From positions 25,048-89,047 of the forward strand of contig CAYJGZ010000010.1 of assembly GCA_964370045.1 (NCBI GenBank): 64,000 nt of DNA, in the 5' to 3' direction. The first letter of the stretch is position 1, and each line of letters starts with the position of its first letter. The notes beneath the pieces were generated by a model. It was not told where the DNA came from and did no database searches. It saw only the letters and a list, made by a program, of their open reading frames with translations. The translations under genes were made by a program, and so were the position numbers. Below, in pieces: positions 60,017 to 64,000 of the stretch. Source of the DNA: JAAYCI01 sp964370045. Lineage in GTDB: Bacteria > Bacillota > Clostridia > Oscillospirales > Ruminococcaceae.

Positions 60017-61039
60017 ATGGCAAGACATATAAGGAAGGTGCACGAGGGCAATGCGCTAAACCGTGACTATATTGCGATGACGGTGCCGCTTTTGCTGATG
60101 GGCTTTTTTTTCAACGGCCCAAGGGTACTGCTTTTGGCGCTTACTGCGCTGATAACAGCGCGTGTGGCGGACAGAATAGCCGCAATGATGCGCTCTAAAA
60201 AATACGATAAAACGGAAAACTCCTCCCTTTTAATAGCGATGATTATCGTGCTGATGATGCCGGTGACGGTGGACTACCGTGTGATAATTACGGCGGTGCT
60301 GGTGGCGGTGCTGGTGGGCAAGGAGGCGTTTGGCGGCTACCAAAGCTACCCGTTCAACCCGGCGGCGGTGGGCTTTTGCATGGCGACGGTGGCGTGGCCA
60401 CAGCAGGTGATGAGCTACCCCGCACCGCTGAACTGGCTGCTAAAGCCCTTTCCGCAGACATTTGAAGCGATGTGGAGCATGTGGAACTTTGAGGGTGCTA
60501 CGCTTGTCTCGGGGCCTGCGGCTACGTTGCGTGCAGGGGCGCTTCCCACCACAAGCACTATGGACCTGCTCTTGGGCAACTATGCAGGGCCTATTGGTGC
60601 GTCCTGCATTCTCATTATTGCGGCGTGTGCGGTGTATCTATTTATAAAGAAAAGAATGTCGCTTGTGGCGCCGCTTACATTTTTGGGCGTTTGCGTGCTT
60701 ATAACATTCCTCTTCCCCCGATACGAGCTTATCAGCTGGAGCACCTTCCCCTATGACATACTGCAAAGGCTGCAAGTAGTAAAGTTTGAGATGCTGAGCG
60801 GTGCGCTTGTGTTTGCGGCGGTGTTTCTTGTCACGGAGGAGGGCACACTGCCAAAGTATACGCTCTCAAGGCTGATTTACGGCGCTGTTTTGGGTGTGGC
60901 GGCAATGGCGTTCCGCTATTTTGGTGTATACGAGCTGGGCATTTGCTTCGGCTTTTTGATAGTAAACGCCATATCGGGATATTTTGACAGGGCAATAGCC
61001 GCCAAAAGTGCGGCGAAAAAGGAGGCGGCACTACCGTGA
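60017..61039 (+). CDS. rnfD: RnfD-like membrane subunit
   Basis: This 340-residue protein has nine or ten membrane helices and belongs to the NqrB/RnfD family. Rnf complexes couple ferredoxin oxidation to NAD reduction and ion pumping. It contains the family hallmarks AFGGYQSYPFNPAAVG and, in the FMN-attachment region, SGPAATLRAG with Thr170 in the place where NqrB/RnfD bind flavin covalently. It starts a tightly overlapping cluster with the RnfE- and RnfA-like genes. AAAAGGATAGTGAG precedes the ATG. RnfC, RnfG and RnfB genes are absent on both sides. Confidence 0.88.
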   Translation: MARHIRKVHEGNALNRDYIAMTVPLLLMGFFFNGPRVLLLALTALITARVADRIAAMMRSKKYDKTENSSLLIAMIIVLMMPVTVDYRVIITAVLVAVLVGKEAFGGYQSYPFNPAAVGFCMATVAWPQQVMSYPAPLNWLLKPFPQTFEAMWSMWNFEGATLVSGPAATLRAGALPTTSTMDLLLGNYAGPIGASCILIIAACAVYLFIKKRMSLVAPLTFLGVCVLITFLFPRYELISWSTFPYDILQRLQVVKFEMLSGALVFAAVFLVTEEGTLPKYTLSRLIYGAVLGVAAMAFRYFGVYELGICFGFLIVNAISGYFDRAIAAKSAAKKEAALP

Positions 61040-61686
61040 GGGACGACCGTATCCGATATTTTGCGGAAAACATGGACAGGCTGCTGCGCAGAGACAGGGT
61101 GTTTTTGAACAACCCCGTTATCATGCAGGGGATGGGGCTTGCACCCATAGTTATTCCGGCGACCAACATACAAAATGCGCTGATACTTGCGCTGGGCGTA
61201 CTGCTGTTGCTCACTCCCACCCGCATGATAGCCACGTTTGTGGGCCAGCGCATGGGCCTTACGATGCGTGCGATTATTTATGCGCTGACAGCGGGCGTTG
61301 TGTACATAATGGTGGGCAACATCATGGATGTGGTGTTTGGCACGCAGGCGCTTTCGGTGGGAATATACCTGCCGCTTTTGGTGCTGGAGCCGCTGGTGAT
61401 AAAGCGCTACGAAAGCCCAAAGCGGGAGCGTCTGTCCACCTCCTTCAAAAAAGGCATCATCACCACCATAGGGTTTTGTCTGGTGTTGTTCATAATGGCG
61501 GCCATTCGGGAGGTGCTGGCGCAGGGCACATTCTACGGCGTGGAGGTATTCTCCGAGCCTATCCTGCCCTTTGCGAGCTTGCCTGCGGGTGCATTTATAC
61601 TGCTGGGGCTTGTGGCGGCGCTGTGGCGTGCGATGGTAAACACCTTCAAAAAGAATATCAGCATAGGGGTGAAAAAGCTTAAATGA
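61036..61686 (+). CDS. rnfE: RnfE-like membrane subunit (NqrD/RnfE family)
   Basis: This 216-residue protein has six hydrophobic segments. NPVIMQGMGLAPIVIPATN matches the first half of NqrD/RnfE proteins and GIYLPLLVLEPLVIKR the second. It begins with GTG overlapping the rnfD stop by 4 bases, with AAGGAGG before it, so translation is coupled. In Rnf the E and A subunits are inverted twins that hold an iron-sulfur centre between them; here conserved cysteines typical of these positions are replaced or absent (Ala/Thr in the first motif). Confidence 0.85.
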   Translation: MRDDRIRYFAENMDRLLRRDRVFLNNPVIMQGMGLAPIVIPATNIQNALILALGVLLLLTPTRMIATFVGQRMGLTMRAIIYALTAGVVYIMVGNIMDVVFGTQALSVGIYLPLLVLEPLVIKRYESPKRERLSTSFKKGIITTIGFCLVLFIMAAIREVLAQGTFYGVEVFSEPILPFASLPAGAFILLGLVAALWRAMVNTFKKNISIGVKKLK

Positions 61687-62297
61687 ACGTGTTAATGCAA
61701 AATTTAGGCACTTTTTTCCTGTATGCCATCATAGCGGTATTTGCACAAAATGCGGTGTTTACCCGTGGCTTTGGCGTGTCTCGCCTCACAAAGCTTGTGG
61801 GAGATTCCACCGTGGACAGCTTTGTATTTTGTGGGCTTTTGTGCCTTGTTCAGGTGGTGAGCGCACCGCTGGGCTTTTTGGCAAACCAAATGCTATCCGC
61901 ACCGCACGTGTGGTACAGGGACTATGTGCGGCCGCTTAGCTATATAGTGTGTATACTGATAGCGTTTGGCCTTGTGCTGTTTATTATAGCGCTGGCTCGC
62001 CCCGCCAACCAAAAGGACCTTGCGGTGGCACTGCCCATTGCCACCTTAAACTGCGCCGTGCTGGGGCCTATGCTCATTACCTCCAGCCAAAACTACGACT
62101 TTGTGCAGACGATGGGCTTTGCGCTGGGCAGTGGCATAGGCTACACGCTTGCGGTTATTATTGTCACCGAGGGACAGCGCAAAATGTCCGGCAGGAACGT
62201 GCCCTCTACATTTAAGGGATTGCCCATAAACCTTTTGTACATAGGCATTTTGGCGCTGGCGATTTACGGCATCACAGGCCACAGCCAGCCCATTTAG
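61683..62297 (+). CDS. rnfA: RnfA-like membrane subunit
   Basis: This 204-residue protein has six membrane helices and the RnfA/NqrE features FAQNAVFTRGFGVSR and, in the second half, ALPIATLNCAVLGPML, the counterpart of the usual cysteine-bearing loop. It overlaps the rnfE stop by 4 bases, making D-E-A one translational unit. With no electron-input (C, B) or flavin-bearing G subunit nearby it cannot form a complete Rnf complex from this locus. It could work with subunits encoded elsewhere, or be a reduced variant. Confidence 0.87.
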   Translation: MNVLMQNLGTFFLYAIIAVFAQNAVFTRGFGVSRLTKLVGDSTVDSFVFCGLLCLVQVVSAPLGFLANQMLSAPHVWYRDYVRPLSYIVCILIAFGLVLFIIALARPANQKDLAVALPIATLNCAVLGPMLITSSQNYDFVQTMGFALGSGIGYTLAVIIVTEGQRKMSGRNVPSTFKGLPINLLYIGILALAIYGITGHSQPI

Positions 62298-62312
62298 CCA
62301 AAGTGCATTGCA

Positions 62313-62350
62313 CTGCGAAAAACTAAATTGCTGTGTATGTCCACACCCCA
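62313..62350. repeat. Family A end relic
   Basis: AAAAACTAAATTGCTGTGTATGTCCACACCCC corresponds to the right-hand end of family A only. Confidence 0.5.
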
Positions 62351-62359
62351 TATAAACAA

Positions 62360-62407
62360 AAAGCACCTCTCTTTACCGCAAGGGTAAACGTGAGGTGCTT
62401 TGTTTTT
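62360..62407. terminator. Terminator after the Rnf-like cluster
   Basis: AAAGCACCTC (62360-62369) pairs with GAGGTGCTTT (62392-62401), with an inner TTTACC/GGTAAA stem, followed by GTTTTT. It lies between convergent units. Confidence 0.9.
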
Positions 62408-62491
62408 GAGTGTGGACATATACTGCTTTTTGCAGATATAATGCCGTATTTTTATAAAACAAATAAAAATTGCAGCAAATCAGACAAGCGG

Positions 62492-63850
62492 CTACATTTC
62501 CTTGGGCGGCGGCTCTTGTGTGGGCGCGCCACCTGTGGGCGGTGCTTTAGGCTGGGTAGCATCGGTGCTTTTTGCATCCGCAGTAGTTTTTTTGTCGTCC
62601 GTGCCCTTTGCGCTATCTGCCTGTGTCTGCTTTGCGGCCTTTGCACGGCGCACAGCGTGTTGCTTTGCGTGTTTGCTGTGCTTTTTTGTGATGCCCTCGG
62701 CAATGCGCCACTTCGCAGTGGGGGAGGCAATGCCCTTTTGGACAAGCCGTGCACGGGCACTTCGGCTTATTAAATGATACAAAACGCTGAACAGCGGTAT
62801 GAACACGAGCATACCCAAAATTCCCGCAAGGCTGCCGCCCATCATCACCGCAACAAGTATCCACACGGGTTGCAGGCCCACGCTGCTGCCCACCACTCGG
62901 GGGTAAATCACGTTGCCCTCAAAGTTTTGAACTGTGAAGAACAGTATCACAAACGCAAACGCCCACCAAAAGCCCATGGAGAAAAGCAGTAAAATTGTGG
63001 CGATGATACAGCCCACAAAAGCGCCTATCATGGGGATGATGGAGCAAAAACCTATCAGCACGCTGATGAGTAGCCAGTACTCAAAGCCGCCGATGGACAG
63101 CGTTACGGTGTACAAAAGCGTTACTATAAGCGCCTCGGTGAGCTGGCCGGCCACAAAGCCGGAGTAGGTTTTGGAGAAAAGCCTGCCCACATATGTCATG
63201 CGGCGGTAGGTCTTTGCGGGGAAGTATGCACGCAAAAGCCCCTGTAGCTGTGCGTTTAGGTGCTCCTTGTCAAACAATAGGTAACAGCAGAACACAATGC
63301 CGATGAACACATTTACAAAGCCGCTCGCAAGCCCTGTGGCAAAGTTTAGTGCGTTGCCCACAATGTTTGTAAGCCCACCCTGCAGAACATTCCACACTTG
63401 GTTTATAATGCTGCCCCAGTCTATGTTCAGCGCACCTATCCAGCTCTCAAGCTCGGGCAATCGCTGTAAGTACGGCTCTATCGCCGCTTGTGCGTTCTCT
63501 ACATACCCGGGCATGGACAGCGCCAGCCGCACCAGCGTGTACCATAGCTCAGGGATAACCATAAAGATAACAAAGGTAACTACGCCTATCACAAGCACCA
63601 GCGAAATAAGAAAGCTAAACGGTCTTTTCAGCTTTCCGCCCCTGCCACGAAACACATGCTTTTCGATGGCGGACATGGGTAAGTTGAGCAAAAAGGCAAA
63701 CACAAACCCGAGGATGAAGGGGAAAGTAAGCCCCCAAATTGTGGATATAATAGTGCCTATCACCGAAAAATTGTCCAGCAGCCAGTTCAGCAGGACACCG
63801 CCTGCAATCAAAATTGCCAGCGTCCTAACCATGCGTTTGTTTATCTCCAA
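62492..63850 (-). CDS. AI-2E-family transporter
   Basis: This 452-residue membrane protein belongs to the AI-2E (TqsA/YdbK-like) family of putative exporters. It has about eight hydrophobic segments with the paired N-terminal helices LLDNFSVIG...LGFVFAFLLN and the C-terminal YPRVVGSSVGLQPVWI and GILGMLVFIPLFSVLYHL typical of the family. A hydrophilic Lys/Ala/Thr/Pro tail of about 75 residues follows. The start is TTG 63850, 6 bases after AAGGAGGAGAGG. Substrate is unknown: few members move autoinducer-2. The 150 bases beyond the start hold no gene. Confidence 0.9.
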   Translation of the reverse strand: MEINKRMVRTLAILIAGGVLLNWLLDNFSVIGTIISTIWGLTFPFILGFVFAFLLNLPMSAIEKHVFRGRGGKLKRPFSFLISLVLVIGVVTFVIFMVIPELWYTLVRLALSMPGYVENAQAAIEPYLQRLPELESWIGALNIDWGSIINQVWNVLQGGLTNIVGNALNFATGLASGFVNVFIGIVFCCYLLFDKEHLNAQLQGLLRAYFPAKTYRRMTYVGRLFSKTYSGFVAGQLTEALIVTLLYTVTLSIGGFEYWLLISVLIGFCSIIPMIGAFVGCIIATILLLFSMGFWWAFAFVILFFTVQNFEGNVIYPRVVGSSVGLQPVWILVAVMMGGSLAGILGMLVFIPLFSVLYHLISRSARARLVQKGIASPTAKWRIAEGITKKHSKHAKQHAVRRAKAAKQTQADSAKGTDDKKTTADAKSTDATQPKAPPTGGAPTQEPPPKEM

Positions 63851-64000
63851 TGTATCCTCTCCTCCTTTAATAGAACACTATTCAATGGTATAGCCCTTTT
63901 TTTAGCTGTACGTAGGTTTGTCAAAACCCGGTGGTGCGTTTTGCCTGTAAGGTTACAATACATATTGGACAGTAGTAAAAAACAAAAAGAGAAAAAGCAC

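Overview
This window is the replication-origin region of a low-to-mid GC Firmicutes chromosome, most likely class Clostridia and probably an Oscillospiraceae/Ruminococcaceae-like gut anaerobe. The order gyrA-gyrB-remB-recF-yaaA-dnaN-dnaA (all on -) against rpmH-rnpA-yidD-yidC-jag-mnmE-mnmG-rsmG-parA-parB-serS (all on +) is the classical Firmicutes origin layout. The strand switch at 31.06-31.65 kb marks the likely oriC, and two ParB-binding parS palindromes lie just before parA. A class II ribonucleotide reductase and Rnf-type membrane subunits fit an anaerobe. The family-level placement is an inference.

Layout. 0-10 kb is accessory: a partial protein, an SppA-type signal peptide peptidase, a polytopic membrane protein, and two copies of an Ig-like-repeat surface protein in inverted orientation. 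The copies flank a tandem pair of SnoaL/NTF2-like proteins and a diverged Lgt-family transferase. 10-20 kb holds tRNA-Arg with a duplicated terminator, an EAL-domain phosphodiesterase, a KtrB/KtrA-type potassium uptake pair, NrdJ, a YitT-family protein and a YcxB-like protein. 20-31 kb has an amino acid racemase and the gyrA-to-dnaA block. 31-45 kb is the rpmH-to-serS block. 45-64 kb holds tRNA-Met, tRNA-Glu, a HAD phosphatase, DNA polymerase IV, an HTH protein with a 42-bp tandem repeat, TrmB, an exported solute-binding-like protein, MtnN, YchF, a two-component system, ribulose-phosphate epimerase, an incomplete Rnf cluster (D, E, A only) and an AI-2E-family transporter.

The most striking non-genic feature is small mobile-looking repeats. 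Family A (about 96-128 bp, two copies with a 225-bp long core) has imperfect terminal inverted repeats, a GC-rich central palindrome and 8-bp target duplications; about nine more or less complete copies and five relics lie in gaps between genes. Family B is 161 bp and flanked by TA duplications. A related 257-bp element, C, sits at the 3' end of the solute-binding-like gene. At 43.1-43.4 kb a B element is inserted into the target duplication of an A element, so the order of events can be read directly. No transposase gene is present, so these look like non-autonomous elements mobilised in trans.
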